Positions 47,589 to 59,362 of a DNA stretch of 64,000 nucleotides are shown piece by piece. Position 1 is the first letter of the stretch, and the number at the start of each line of letters is the position of its first letter. The notes under the pieces were generated by a model, which searched no databases, was not told where the DNA came from, and saw only the letters and a program-made list of their open reading frames with translations. This stretch comes from Trileptium ribeirensis (taxonomy: Eukaryota > Nematoda > Enoplea > Enoplida > Thoracostomopsidae): NCBI GenBank assembly GCA_030248225.1, contig JASANE010012757.1:1-64000 (forward strand). The letters are read 5' to 3'. The translations under genes and the position numbers were made by a program.

Positions 47589-50500
47589 TTGTGAACGCAG
47601 CTTAATTGTGAATTCGGAACTGTAGGGTCAAGCCAGATGCAGTGGCCCCCACCCCACAAAAAATGATACATTTAAAAGTAAATCTGATTAAATTGGGCAA
47701 TTTTTTTCGCATTACCATAACTTTTGAAGGAATTGATAGATTTCGAGAACATCTTCACATTCTCTGTATATTTAGCATAGTTTTCATATAAAAGTATATT
47801 ATGCAAATAATGTCCAATAGGGAGATATGGTAAGTATTAAAAAGATACAGAGTTATAAAGAGTAAAGTATATTTTGATATTTTGCGATATATTAGACAAA
47901 AATCGCTACAGCTCGGACACCGTGATTAGGTTGCACCCATTTTGCATTCTGGTTAAGCATACGGTCTAGGATAGTATCATGCGCAAGCGTTAATGTTACT
48001 TTTTAGTCTATGGCTCTATCTTAGTTTGACGTCACGGTTAGGCTTACTCATAAGGTTAGCTTTAACCTAATACATTGGATCAGGTTTAGGATTAGTGTGA
48101 GAATTAGGCTTAGGGTTAAGCTATCACTATAAATCATTAAAATAGTGAAATAAATTTTCCTTGGCTATGTAAAGAGGAATGTTTAGCATCCTGATTGAAA
48201 TTTTGGCGAAATTCTTTTTGCAAATCGTACCACGCATTGGTAGATCTAAGCACTCCTGAGAAAATGTTTCGTTATAAATTCGGTCAAAAGTCTTGTTTTG
48301 GGAAATTTGGTGCGCTGAGTTGAAATGTGCAAGGATTTTTGCCGAAACACGACTTCCTGAATTCACCCCACCAGCCAAAGGAGTGCTCGCGTTTCCATAC
48401 ACTCAAGTTACATAGCCAACTACAATTGCAAGGAACGTTGAAGTAACATGCGGTTTACGTTGAAAAGAACGTAGGTAATGGAGGTTTTGCTCATGTTAAT
48501 ACGTCCAAAATCATAAAAGATATGATATACAGGACATCATTACAATTTTCGACCCAATTTCATATATTGTGTCAACGACATCATCACCATACCTTTATGG
48601 TGTTTCAGAGACAGCCAAATTCAAACTATCAACGACAGTATTTTTGAAAAGCTTAGATGTGGCATTTTGTAGTTTGTGTTGAAATACGAAAAGCGAATAT
48701 ATTGCTAGTTATCACAGAAACGGCTGTAATTGACAGTGACAGATTAGTTGGGTTAAGTTTCGACGACAAGACTGTTGGATTTGCATAAGCGGAGTTCGTT
48801 GTACATAATTAAGTTATTGCATCATAAATTGTCTTCGAATGCCTTGAATAATTTTATATTAAATCTTTTTTGTGTTAGTAACTTACCAGAGTTGTTAAGA
48901 GCTTTGGAACGTTGAAAGCACGTTAGTTTAAAAACTGCTATTTTTAGTTGTGCGTAATAATTTTCATTGCACAAGATTGTTAACATTTCGCGATTACGCA
49001 CTGTGTATGGCAATTACGTATTCTAACTACGCTATAATATAAAAGACATGACACTCAAACAACTATGCGAATTTGTCACTTGCACATAAAGACAATTAAA
49101 AAAGTTTCTGATTACAGTGTATGACAGTGCGTAACAGGCGTTTAATGCATGAGTAAACTTAGCCTAATCTAACTTAAAAGTAGCTTGTTTATATTCAACA
49201 GCAAAGTCAGAATAATAAAGTTATGAAGACAAAACATGTAAACAAAACAATAACAAAAACGCGATTAAAGCACACCGAATTCGACGATCGCAAATCAAGA
49301 CTGATCAGATGAAAGCAAAACTAAGCAGAAGCCCTGAGCCAATAGCAGATGAGTCGCGTCGATCACATGAGTGATGACTCATGCTGTGAGAGGGTCTTGG
49401 GAGTTTGGCAATACTCCATTGGTTGGATCCCACTAAGGATAAAATTACTCATCCACAATTGAGTTTGAATATATCTATAGCGGGAAGCAAATGCTGAAAA
49501 TCTACAAATATAGCCGACAATGGAAATATCTAAGCTGTAAAATCATACATACTGAGGGATTCTCAGGGGAAGCAGCAGGGGAAGCTCTCTTGCCCAGGAC
49601 ATATTTTACCCATTTTACCCCCGTTTTGCTAATTTTCATCCTATTTTTACTAATAATGAATAAAATTCAGAGGGTAAGAGTACCTTTAGGGAGGTAGACA
49701 AGGGCCTCTGGAAGGGTGGGGTCTGAGGGCTGAGGTAGGCACACCTGAATTCATGCTTCAGCCTTCAATAACTAAGATATTGAATTTAAAAGCAAAGCAT
49801 ATTTTTCGTACGCATAAAATAAATTTTTTAGGTTGTAATACATTATCAAGTTCGTGATTTAAATTTTGATTTAAAACATACACTTCATGTTTATACGAAG
49901 TTATTGTAATCTCTTTAGAATTTTTATTTTTTCTTACGCGGTAAGATAAATAATTGATACGTATATAAGCTCTTTTAAGTGTAATGGCTGTAATACTGTG
50001 TTTTTCGACCACTATATGAATCTTATTTACACTATTATTAACCTTCGTGAGGGTATTAATTTAACGCAATTGCTTGTCGTGTGTATTTGTGTTTAATAAG
50101 CCAAAGCTTCTTATCTTTAAATGAGTAAAGTTTACGTCAAATAGCCTGGCGCGTTAAGATTACGTTTGCTTCAGGATTCACTGTTCGACGGATCGCTGCA
50201 TTGCTTCGATACATGCAATCTTATTCGTAGTTCTTGCAGCATGTTAGTTTACGGTTTTATCAGTTTGCTCAATTTTAATCAATAAAACTGTGGTTATTGT
50301 GATATCCAGGTCAGTCAAAGAAATATTAACAGAAATGTGTTAATTTAACACGAATTTACGCGTAAATCTAAGTCAAACAATACCGATAAAGTAAACCCGA
50401 ACGTTTATTGATACATACCAATAACTATGGCAAAAGTGCAGATCCAAAATGCAACAGACAAACTAACAATGCATTCATTGCCCGGCTTATATAGACAAAA

Positions 50501-50983
50501 CATAGCCTTGTGCAAGTTATCGCATCCAGGATAGTATGACTGTGATATTAAAGATTTTTCTGCTGCAGAGCGTGTCACTGCACTACACAGCTTCGTACAT
50601 AACAAGTAGTTGCGTATGCTTAATAATGCGTATGCTATGCCATATTGCGTGTAACGGATACAGCGTTACATTTTTTACGGCGTGGTAATACCAAATCATG
50701 ACAAATGATGTTACGAACCACATAATCGTATATATATGTTTTCTTTTATGAAATTGTTTGAAGTAATCACGGTGGTACCTGGGTTGTTCGAATTTATCTA
50801 GTAGAAATGCAACGAAAAACATTATGTTTGAATAGTGGTTAAACGGGATGCGTTGAAAAAAAGTATTTTTTCAACAAAACATAAGCATACCACCAGATTG
50901 AGTGCTTTAAGCAAATATCGTAATATATTGTACGACTATATATGCCGTTAAATTTTATGTAGGTTAACTTATTTATTCATATA
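47589..50983. other. No gene recognised
   Basis: Contains a run of TTAGG-like words at 48040-48120 (TTAGGCTTAGGGTTAAGC) and a 200-base stretch at 49554-49760 with CCATTTTACCCC words. Neither is coding. Confidence 0.4.
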
Positions 50984-51030
50984 TGCGGCGTTTATATCAT
51001 AAATTTCTCACCAGGTGGAAGATTTAACAC
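50984..51030. repeat. Worn end of the TGCGGCG MITE family
   Basis: ATGCGGCGTTTATATCATAA followed by a GTGGAAG word matches the family's left end; the rest is unrecognisable. Confidence 0.45.
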
Positions 51031-51689
51031 AATATAACCAGAAAAATACCATGATACACGCTAGTCAAAAGGATATGTATGCTATATATCATAAACTACA
51101 GTGTCACTGACGTCATGTGATATCTACTATGGCGTTGGCGAACCCCCATTTTTAAACTGTTTTTAATTGTGAAAATTATTATAGACAAACATCAAATAAT
51201 ATATCCATGGTCAATGTCTTTTTTATAGTCTTGTGTGTGAGTGCCTAGAAAAAACTTGAGACAAAACATTGTCTTTTTATAAATGAAAAATCTATATTCC
51301 TCGAACACTGTCGTGGTCATTAGAGGAATTTGACTCTGTCTATCAGGCAGTCCACAAAAATCGATGGTGCCTTGGACACTATAAACATTATTTAAAAATA
51401 GTGGTGGTGCATGATTGTACACCATATAGTTGGTTGTTTCGCTTGCGGCACTGTGTATGTCGGACGATTTATAACATATTCGTTCTATTATATGTCAGGA
51501 CAAAATCAATGCCACAAGCAATGTTGTTGCTTTAAAATTTTAAGTTTTGTAGCCGTACACATAATGCTGTATTCTAGTATGTTTATAGCACAGACAACAA
51601 TTCTTGACTATATTTGTGAGTAACTGCACACAGCAACATTAAAATATCAAGTGGGTAACTCGAAATGTTTGAGTAGACACCAAACAGTG

Positions 51690-51980
51690 TGTTATTGTTA
51701 TAATATATAATTATTATATATAAATACATATGTTAAGTTATGTTAGTTACAATTACATATTATAATTACATCAAATATTTGTATCCTATATTATAATATA
51801 TTATTAAAAGTATATAATCGAATTATGATATATAATTATATATTATAAGGATATAAAATAACTATGTGATTATAATATATATTATAATTATATAAAATAA
51901 CTATTATACATAATTATATATTTTTTATGTATTCAATAATTATAATTATATTATATAATTATAACGTATAGTTATAATGT
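51690..51980. repeat. AT-palindrome-rich tract
   Basis: Nearly pure A/T with repeated TATAATTATA and TATTATAATA palindromes, similar to 10885-11275. No coding. Confidence 0.6.
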
Positions 51981-52393
51981 TGTTTACGCGGTGTTTATAT
52001 TGTTTATTATGTTGTTTATAAAACGCGGTGTTTACCTTACTATACATTGTAACGATATTTACATCCAAGACTATGTCTTGCTATTGTCCCCAGCTAATGA
52101 TCTTCGCGTTTTTACGAGAGCGCCTCAGCATGTTTTTACAAATTGCCCACAGTCTACAAACATTTATATAAGTTTATTTGCAAAATTATTTTTACTTTGC
52201 TATTATAGGTATTAAATTTCTTAAAAAAAATTAAAATGTATTATCCGGCGAATTGCATTGGCTTGGGTATTCTGGCACCGCCAAATTTGTTTGAAAGTAT
52301 TGAACTATTCCAATATATCAATAAATGTATTTCAGTGGTTGCCATATATCATATCTGACTTAATTCGTTTATGGTACTTGTACATATTTACAG
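51981..52393 (+). other. Spacer upstream of CTLD exon 4
   Basis: No gene; ends in ATTTACAG, the acceptor of exon 4. Confidence 0.45.
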
Positions 52394-52819
52394 CTGGTTG
52401 TCCTGACAATTATGCAAGAAAACGAAGTGGATGTTATAAACTGAGCGGAAACAACCATACCAGAGCTATTGCAGAAAGCATTTGTCTTGCGGAAAACGCA
52501 ATTTTGCCGGTCTTTCGAAGCAATAGAGATCTAGATGATGCGAATGAAATTGTGCCTAACGCTGGACCGTCAACACAATTTCATGTCGGCGTAGAAGATA
52601 TATGTTCAAATACATCAAAGTGTTGGCGATTCAAATCGTATTATCAAAATTTGTGTACACCACCGCATCTTGTGTTTAGAAATTCAACAAAGAGCAATAA
52701 ACCGATACTAAAATGCGCAACAGCGTTTCATGATAACATCGAGTTAAATGTAAACCTTTGCGCAGCTGCTTATGAAGTTGTATATACTGTTTGCCATATT
52801 CCAAATTTTGAAATATGTG
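52394..52819 (+). CDS. CTLD exon 4, intact
   Basis: A 426-bp phase 1-1 exon with 141 whole codons: CPDNYARKRSGCYKLSGN, AIAESICLAENAILPVFR, DLDDANEIVPNAGPSTQF then HVGVEDIC, CWRFKSYYQNLCTPP, ILKCATAF, IELNVNLCAAAYEVVYTVCH and FEICG. All nine family cysteines are present plus one in EDIC. The WIGL-core equivalent is conserved and no EPN/QPD or WND calcium-site motif is present. The frame stays open upstream of the acceptor by chance. Immediately after G|GTTAGT an in-frame TAG would end an unspliced reading after EICG. Confidence 0.75.
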
Positions 52820-53794
52820 GTTAGTAAATTTTAAACTAAATTTAAATTTATGGAGGCTTAAATTTTAAAACTTGTTTAATTTGCTAGATTCCGTTTGTCT
52901 AATCGATACTATAAATATGTGGTCACTTGCAGATTTAATGGCTTCGTCTTAAATAGAAATGTGCGACATTAATAACTTCAAAATTGAAATTTTATGTGCT
53001 GCAGAGGCGCTTCGTGTTTAAATGCACAATCTAACGATATACTCGAGTACGTGCTACAGTAAATATTGAAACACATTGCCTATTTCTATACGATATTGTT
53101 CCCACGCTAAGTCTTCAATAATAATATAATGTATAGAGTAACAACATTTTTATGAAATACATAACTTCTTTGTCATTACAAAAACTTCTATTTTGATATC
53201 GATATAGTTTTGCCATAAAAGTGATGCACTACGTGTACTGTCAGACGCAGCAAGTAGGCAAAGCCAGTATACTTCTAGTGTACGCGCTGTGTAGAATCAA
53301 CAATTTATTGCTGAACATTTTATGCGTGAAATTGTTCGCGAACAAGTTTATATTGTATTCAACTATGATTCCAGCTGGATAATTTAATGATTGTACAAAT
53401 TTGTTGAAAATTTAAAATATGAAAATTGTTAGTTTGCGAATAATTGAACATTTACAGAAAATGTGTGAACAAAAATTTGTTCTATTTTATTTGAGATTGC
53501 AATGTTCGCTAATGCTGAAAACTGAAAATTTGAACCCCGTTCGTGTTGGCGATCAAAAGCGAATCCTAAATTAGTCATACTTCTAATTAGCAGTAAACCG
53601 TTAAGAAATAAAAATGTGTTCCGAGACAGTAATTTCTGGCAGTTGGATTCCACTTTGTCCAATTTTTATTAACAAAAAATGGTGCCAATTCCCTGTTTGT
53701 TTCGTCACAATGGTTTTCTATTCCACATCGGCTTTAACAAAATAGGACGGAAAACGGGGTCATTTTAAGTTCAGTCGTCCATAAGGCAGTATCG
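52820..53794. other. No gene recognised
   Basis: Intron-like. A TTCGCGAACA palindrome near 53335 and GTTCGC words at 53500-53560 recall 12690-12820. Confidence 0.4.
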
Positions 53795-54125
53795 CTATAT
53801 CATGGCAAACTGGCGAATGTCATCTTCTCTCCTCAGTTTGGAGAAATATCAGGAAACCACGGTATTGAAATTGCTGTCAGAAAACCTATCTACTCTTACC
53901 TACAGCACTGGAACCTTGTGCCTCTCGTCTTGCTACCGCTACCTTACGTGTCAAAATAATGAACATCACTATTGTCGCCGTTTTGCTTCAACTGACTTCG
54001 CCTGCATAGCCGATAAAGATACTTTCTACGAGTTGATACAGCAACTGAACAACCTCCTCAAAAAATAAACCTTGTCGTATTAAGCGGAAACTTCAATGCC
54101 TAACTGGGGCATGACTTCTTTATGA
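53795..54125 (+). pseudogene. LINE endonuclease N-terminal fragment
   Basis: Across two frames the + strand reads RLATATLRVKIMNITIVAV, then TDFACIADKDTFYELIQQLN, then VVLSGNFNA. This is the order R-L-(T/A)-x-(R/K)-x-K-(I/V)-x-(I/V)-VxVYAPT ... DKDxFYxxL ... (V/I)xxGDFNA in APE-type endonucleases of craniate/invertebrate LINE elements, with the catalytic Asp of GDFNA changed to Asn. No RT follows. It is a dead fragment. Confidence 0.65.
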
Positions 54126-55204
54126 AGACAGCAAACTAGGCAGATATACCATTGCGCACCACACCGAAATACTAAAAAAGTCATACTTTTGTTCATCGCA
54201 AGATTTGTATTCACACAAAAGATAGGGTTATGTTGTGTTATGTTCTTGTCTTGTGGTATAAAATTAACCAAGCTCGATTGTAGCCTTAATAATCCTCGAA
54301 CGAAATTTCAAGGCAGGGGGATTGACTATTGTTCTTTACAGAAATGTGTCACAGCTATATATGTTCCCCATTTACAGCGTTCCAACTATAGCAGGACTTA
54401 ACTGACGGTCGCATAGAGAAAAACATCAAAAGATATTTGACCCGACACGTCAAAGATTTCTTTTAACAAAGCTCAATCATACTTCAACCAACATAGTCAA
54501 ATCATAATTACTTATCACCATCTGCCTTCTTCCGAACGTTTTCCTCTCTTTACGATAAGAGACTTACTTGTGTATTGTGTTCAGAACTTCACACAGTTTT
54601 AGTGAACTCAATATCGTCCAGGCTGATGATAAATAGATAATGCAACATCTACCTTAAGATGTGTGCCGCGAGGCGGTAAATATGGTGGTTAGAATCAATT
54701 CAAGTGTTTACTAAATTCTACGCAGGCCTCCTTCCTTCGAAGGAGCCGTAGGCGCCGAAGCCATAGGTGCATTTTATGGAGGTCCCACACCTGCTGACCG
54801 CCTCTACTTTTCCAGTTGGCTCCCGAATATTCCCTTGGACTTCGGAACTTGGTACATGTATGTATGCTGGCCTTTGAAATAGTGGAATAATTTTCAGCGT
54901 TTTTTTAAATACTATAATTTGCTGTGCAGTACTTTGTAATTGGCAGCACAAAGCCGTGTATAAACAATCTTCTTTGTCTTATCTATTACATTTTTATCGT
55001 ATCAAAATATATGCTGTAAAAGCATGTGTGATATTTAAAATCAAAACTTATAGAATATTAGTTTTGCCGATAAACATTAACGAAAGAGAAACATTGGCAG
55101 CTATCTAATTTTTGTGGAAATGCCAATTTATTCGTAAAATGTCACTGTAAGAAGTAATGTATCGAGTTAAAAGTTGTTTATAACAGAACATATTTTTCTT
55201 CCAG
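54126..55204. other. Spacer with a single TGCATCA-family MITE end
   Basis: CTACCTTAAGATGTGTGCCG at 54650-54670 matches the outer end of the 2838 and 23827 elements, but no partner end was found. The remainder shows no gene. The last bases TTTTTCTTCCAG form the acceptor of CTLD exon 5. Confidence 0.5.
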
Positions 55205-55633
55205 CCGTCTGTCCTGACAGCTATACGAGAAAGCGAAGTGGTTGTTATAAACTATACGGGAACAACCATACGAGAGCCAATGCCCAGAGCACATGTCGTG
55301 CTCATGGTGCAATTCTACCTGTATTTCGCAGCCGTAGAGATCTTGAGGATGCGAAAGAGATGGTTCCTAATGCTGGGCCATCAACACAATTCCACGTCGG
55401 CGTAGAAGACATGTCTCGTTCAAACTTTTCAAGATGTTGGCGTACCAAATCGCGTTATCAAAATACGTGCACACCGCCGTATCTGATGTTTCACCATTCT
55501 GCAAACATCAATCAGTTTTCACTAAAATGTGCAATGGCAATTCTAAGCGGCCTCGAATTGAATGTAGATCTTTGCGATGCTGCATACGCACCTGTATATA
55601 CGGTATGCCATGTTCCAAACTTTGAAATATGCG
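55205..55633 (+). CDS. CTLD exon 5, intact
   Basis: A 429-bp phase 1-1 exon, 142 whole codons: CPDSYTRKRSGCYKLYGN, ANAQSTCRAHGAILPVFR, DLEDAKEMVPNAGPSTQF, HVGVEDMSRSNFSRCWRT, NTCTPPYLMF, SLKCAMA, LELNVDLCDAAYAPVYTVCH, FEICG. Nine cysteines. By hand count its central ~310 bases differ from exon 2 (15099-15527) at about 8 positions, whereas the first ~69 bases differ at about 13 and the last ~51 at about 12. It is the last CTLD copy in the window and is followed after 60 bases by a possible tail exon. Confidence 0.75.
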
Positions 55634-55692
55634 GTTAGTAAGTACTACTCACACTTAGATATCTTACATCTACTATACAAAATTACATATAG

Positions 55693-55837
55693 GTTGAGAC
55701 TCGTGGCACATGGACAAACCGACGGCGCAACAGATACCACAGTTCCTTCTGTCAAACCTTTGCAGCAAGCTAAACCTGTTTTATGCTCGCGTCTTGCGTT
55801 AGTACTGACAGTTGCACTTACGTGTGGTTTGAATTAA
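55693..55837 (+). CDS. Possible C-terminal anchor exon
   Basis: After a weak acceptor (ACATATAG) an open frame reads RLVAHGQTDGATDTTVPSVK, a short linker, and a hydrophobic C-terminus SRLALVLTVALTCGLN before TAA 55837. A Thr/Pro-containing stalk plus about 14 hydrophobic residues at the very C-terminus resembles a GPI-anchor signal. No comparable segment follows the other CTLD copies. Against it: the frame needs a phase-2 donor, whereas the CTLD exon ends in phase 1, and the intron would be only about 59 bases. It may pair with another exon, or be chance. Confidence 0.35.
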
Positions 55838-56936
55838 TATTTTTGGCCCGACTGCCCACGTTTAAGTAATGAGTCGCAATGTTTTTACACCTCAGTTTTA
55901 GTCATATTTTAAAGATGACCATATCGATCACTACATCCTTTGTGCAATAGCTTGCATTTTTAAAACATGTAGTCACCGCAAAGGTTGATGACTCTACTAG
56001 AATAACGATAGTCTAAAACTGAGGTCAACAAAAACTACTAGAATAACGATAGTCTAAAACTGCGCTCTGTGGTGTCAACAAAACCGGCAAGAAATAATCA
56101 ATTCTATTATTTCTTCACTATAAACTTAAAGTCGTTGAAGCAGCCATAATATGTATTTAGAAGCGCATTCCGATTTCGTTGCATTAACCTATATGGCTAA
56201 ACGCTAGTGTATCTCTTTACAAATTCAAAGTTTGCAAAAAATGAAAACAGGTTTTTCTTTTTTATGAATTTCATGATGCTGTTTTGTTTTTAATTCTCGG
56301 GAACGCTGCGGTACTGTTAAACTGCGAAAAATTAATCTACGTTTTTTATAAAATAATCAGCGCCACCTCTACAAGTCAGGCTTCGGAGGTGTTAGGCTTT
56401 ACTGAACCAAAGCTGTCATTAATTAGCCTAAACTTTAAGCATCGGTTGTAGGTGGACAGCGTCAAACAACGCAGCGCCAGTGAACCACAGCTTACTAAAT
56501 GGAGGGACATTGTCACCTAAATCAAGAAATTAAAGCTGTTAAATATTGAACTTATTGAATTTTCTGTAGTTAAGCGGTGACCCTGCTGCTACACGGTCTC
56601 AGTACAATTTTAGTTATTTGCTTGTATATGGTAGTAGCAGGCGGCGTACTTGCTATGGCATGGTTTTACTGCTGTAATTGCACACGTTGTAAAGCGATAA
56701 TTTTTTTACAACCTTTTGATATTCGTTAATGGTTACATGAACTTTTCATGCTAAATTGTCTGTGTACACGTGCGGAATATAACAAAAATTTTTCCAATAT
56801 TTTGACAGTATACCGTGTGGTATAATTCTTAAATGCACTTTCATTGTATGTAAACCTGGCAGCGTCGCCAGCTTGAAAAACGTATATAAAGCGAAGTCCT
56901 GTGGTAATCTGCGTTCGTGTGACAGCATATTTGTTG
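55838..56936. other. No gene recognised
   Basis: Contains a short tandem duplication at 55993-56060 (ACTAGAATAACGATAGTC, twice). Otherwise nothing supported. Confidence 0.4.
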
Positions 56937-59096
56937 TGCAACGTTCACAGAGAAATGTGTGCACTTACTCGACATCGTCAGCATATACGCACATGTGTAT
57001 GGAAACATTACATTCGATAGTACGTAACAACCTTCGTGAGTTGTTACGCAAAGCGGGTTCTGCATAACAACTTTGATCCGTTGTTACGTATAAGCGCTCG
57101 TATGTAACAATATTGCTAATGTTGTTACGAGCACTCGCAACGTTATAACAACAATCGTATGTTGTTCGAACAGTTTTAACCAAATGTACCGAGATCTCAG
57201 GAGATGGTAGTCGTGCCATGGGGCACGAGGCCGGCCTGTGGCCTCCAAGGCGAGCAGCCCTGTCGGTGTGGTGTTGCAGAGAATCGGGCAGCGGCTGGGA
57301 GGAGGTCACCGGCGTCTCCCTAGGGCGACCCGACCCTTATGGGGATAATACCGCTCTTCGCCTATTTTTGCTAAGGTATCGTGTGATCAACATGCTATTT
57401 CGGTGTTTTATAAGTTGCGACACTGACTCTGTTGCGCGCATACATATTATGCGTACGTCCTATTATAAGAGAAAGTTGGTAGCTTCTTCTATTTCTGCAA
57501 GAAGCTCTTAACTAATTAGATGTATGTGGGCTTGCCTCTTTTGTCATTTATGTTTATTATACAAAAAATATTATTTTGTAATACAGTTTTTGCTCCTGTA
57601 CTTTATACCATAATGATTCTGTTCATTCTGTTCCGCTGCACTGTTTTGTTTAATAAAGGTTACAGCGTTACAACATGAACTAACCATTTCTTAAACTCTG
57701 CTACAGAAAATTTGTGTAGAAATGAAACCAGTATCCCGCAAGCAACATGAAACAGACCGAGCGTGGTTTCATCTAAGTTATCATGTGTAATCACGAATCA
57801 CCCGTAAAAACATGTTTTTGATTCATATACCAAGCTAAATCTTCTGCAACTCCTGCGAAGCCTATCATCCTATACTAGCATGATAGGAATTAAGGATACC
57901 ACCAATTTTGCTTGTTACAAAACCTATAATCACAGGTTATATAAGTCGAGCGTAAACTGTTGAGATTCAGTAGGTCAACATACGTATGTAAGCGTCGAAA
58001 CAATGAAATATCACAGTTCTATCAGTGCGTAAACGGATATTAAATTTTAGTTAGAGTTTTATTCAATTGCAATTCACTGCAGAAATATCAATGTTAAATT
58101 TTTTGCACCTTTATATACCATTTGTTGTATTTCGAAATATCTGGTATTTTTCATGCGTGTCATATTCTTTTATAGATATATAACGTAATTATAAAACCTG
58201 GCATACCGTTTATAAATTGTGCGATGCATTTTCGCAAAAGATTCGTCGTTGTTATGCAAGAAGTGAATTTTTCCATAATTTCGCTCGCTTTGCAATAGAG
58301 TTAACTGTGTCGTCTCAATGTTTGCTTTAGTAATTACGCTTATTCGTGTGTAGAAAATAAATAAGTTGAAATTTTGAAATGGTGAGGGACCGAAGACGGA
58401 TATAACTGTAATATAACTGTGATATAGCACGAATTATCAAATTTTCGCAATCTAATATACCACATTTATTACGCAATTATATATTATTTAATGCAGCGCA
58501 TAACTTTAACAATATTTCGGTGTTATGTTTTTGCTGCGCATTTCGATTGTCTTTTGAGTACCGATACACATAAACTTTATTAAAATAACTTGAAATTTTG
58601 CTCCGTAAACGTTGATTTAAATGGCGAACATGAAACATTGAAATGTCGAACTTATACCATGTGAAATATTTTTATACATGTCAGGTAAAAGTCATTACAC
58701 TTAGCAGTTGAACAACCTCCGCCTAACGGGAGGCAGCCCAATCACTCTGAAGCTCCGCCAACCGGTTGACCCCTTGGAAGCGAAAAGCTGACATCATAGC
58801 CCATGGCTCGGCTACCATCCCCCCTGAGACCTCGGACCTTTAGTATATTTGGTTAAGACTGTTCGTAACAACAGTCGATTGTTGTTATAAAGCTACGAGT
58901 GCGCACAACAACACTAGCATTGTTGTTACACACAAGCGCTTATGCGTAACAACGCACCAAAGTTGTTACGCTGAACCCGCTTTGCGTAGCAACTCACTAA
59001 AGTTGTTACATATTATCGAACGTAATTTTTTCATACACACGTGTGTATATGCTGACGATGTCGAGGAAGTGCACACATCTCTCTGTGAACGACGCA
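56937..59096. mobile_element. Long-inverted-repeat element, about 2.16 kb, non-autonomous
   Basis: The left arm (from TGCAACGTTCACAGAGAAAT at 56937) and the right arm in reverse (from TGCGTCGTTCACAGAGAGAT at 59096) match for about 250 bases, through GTTGTTACG/TAACAAC words to GAACAGT, and then weakly further into a GC-rich inner part (CCGAG.TCTCAGG...GCCATGGG) to about 57300 and 58720. The 1.3-kb interior is AT-rich and non-coding. TAG follows the right end. The TGCG... terminus and TAR flank resemble the MITEs here, suggesting mobilisation by the same class of transposase. Confidence 0.75.
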
Positions 59097-59362
59097 TAGT
59101 TTCCACGTTTACTGTACATAAAGAGAACTACGAGTGCGCACAACAACACTAGCATTGTTGTTACACACAAGCGCTTATGCGTAACAACGCACCAAAGTTG
59201 TTACGCTGAACCCGCTTTGCGTAGCAACTCACGAAAGTTGTTACATATTATCGAATGTAATTTTTTCATACACACGTGTGTATATGCTGACGATGTCGAG
59301 GAAGTGCACACATCTCTCTGTGAACGACGCATAGTTTCCACGTTTACTGTACATAAAGAGAA
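58893..59362 (+). repeat. 235-bp tandem duplication of the right arm
   Basis: Two units, 58893-59127 and 59128-59362, both starting CTACGAGTGCGCACAACAAC and ending CATAAAGAGAA. By eye they differ at only two positions (CTAAAG/CGAAAG and GAACGT/GAATGT), so the duplication is recent relative to other repeats here. It extends past the element's terminus (59096) into the flank. Confidence 0.95.

Noticed and set aside
48040..48125. TTAGGG-like words suggesting interstitial telomere repeats
   Set aside because: The words are irregular (TTAGGC, TTAGGA, TTAGGG) and few; not a telomere array.
52258..52393. N-terminal extension of the CTLD exon 4 frame as a signal peptide
   Set aside because: The open stretch runs through a polypyrimidine tract and acceptor at 52393, and other copies have unrelated sequence there, so it is intron.
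56937..59096. Long inverted arms considered as LTRs
   Set aside because: The arms are inverted, not direct, and the interior has no retroelement domains.
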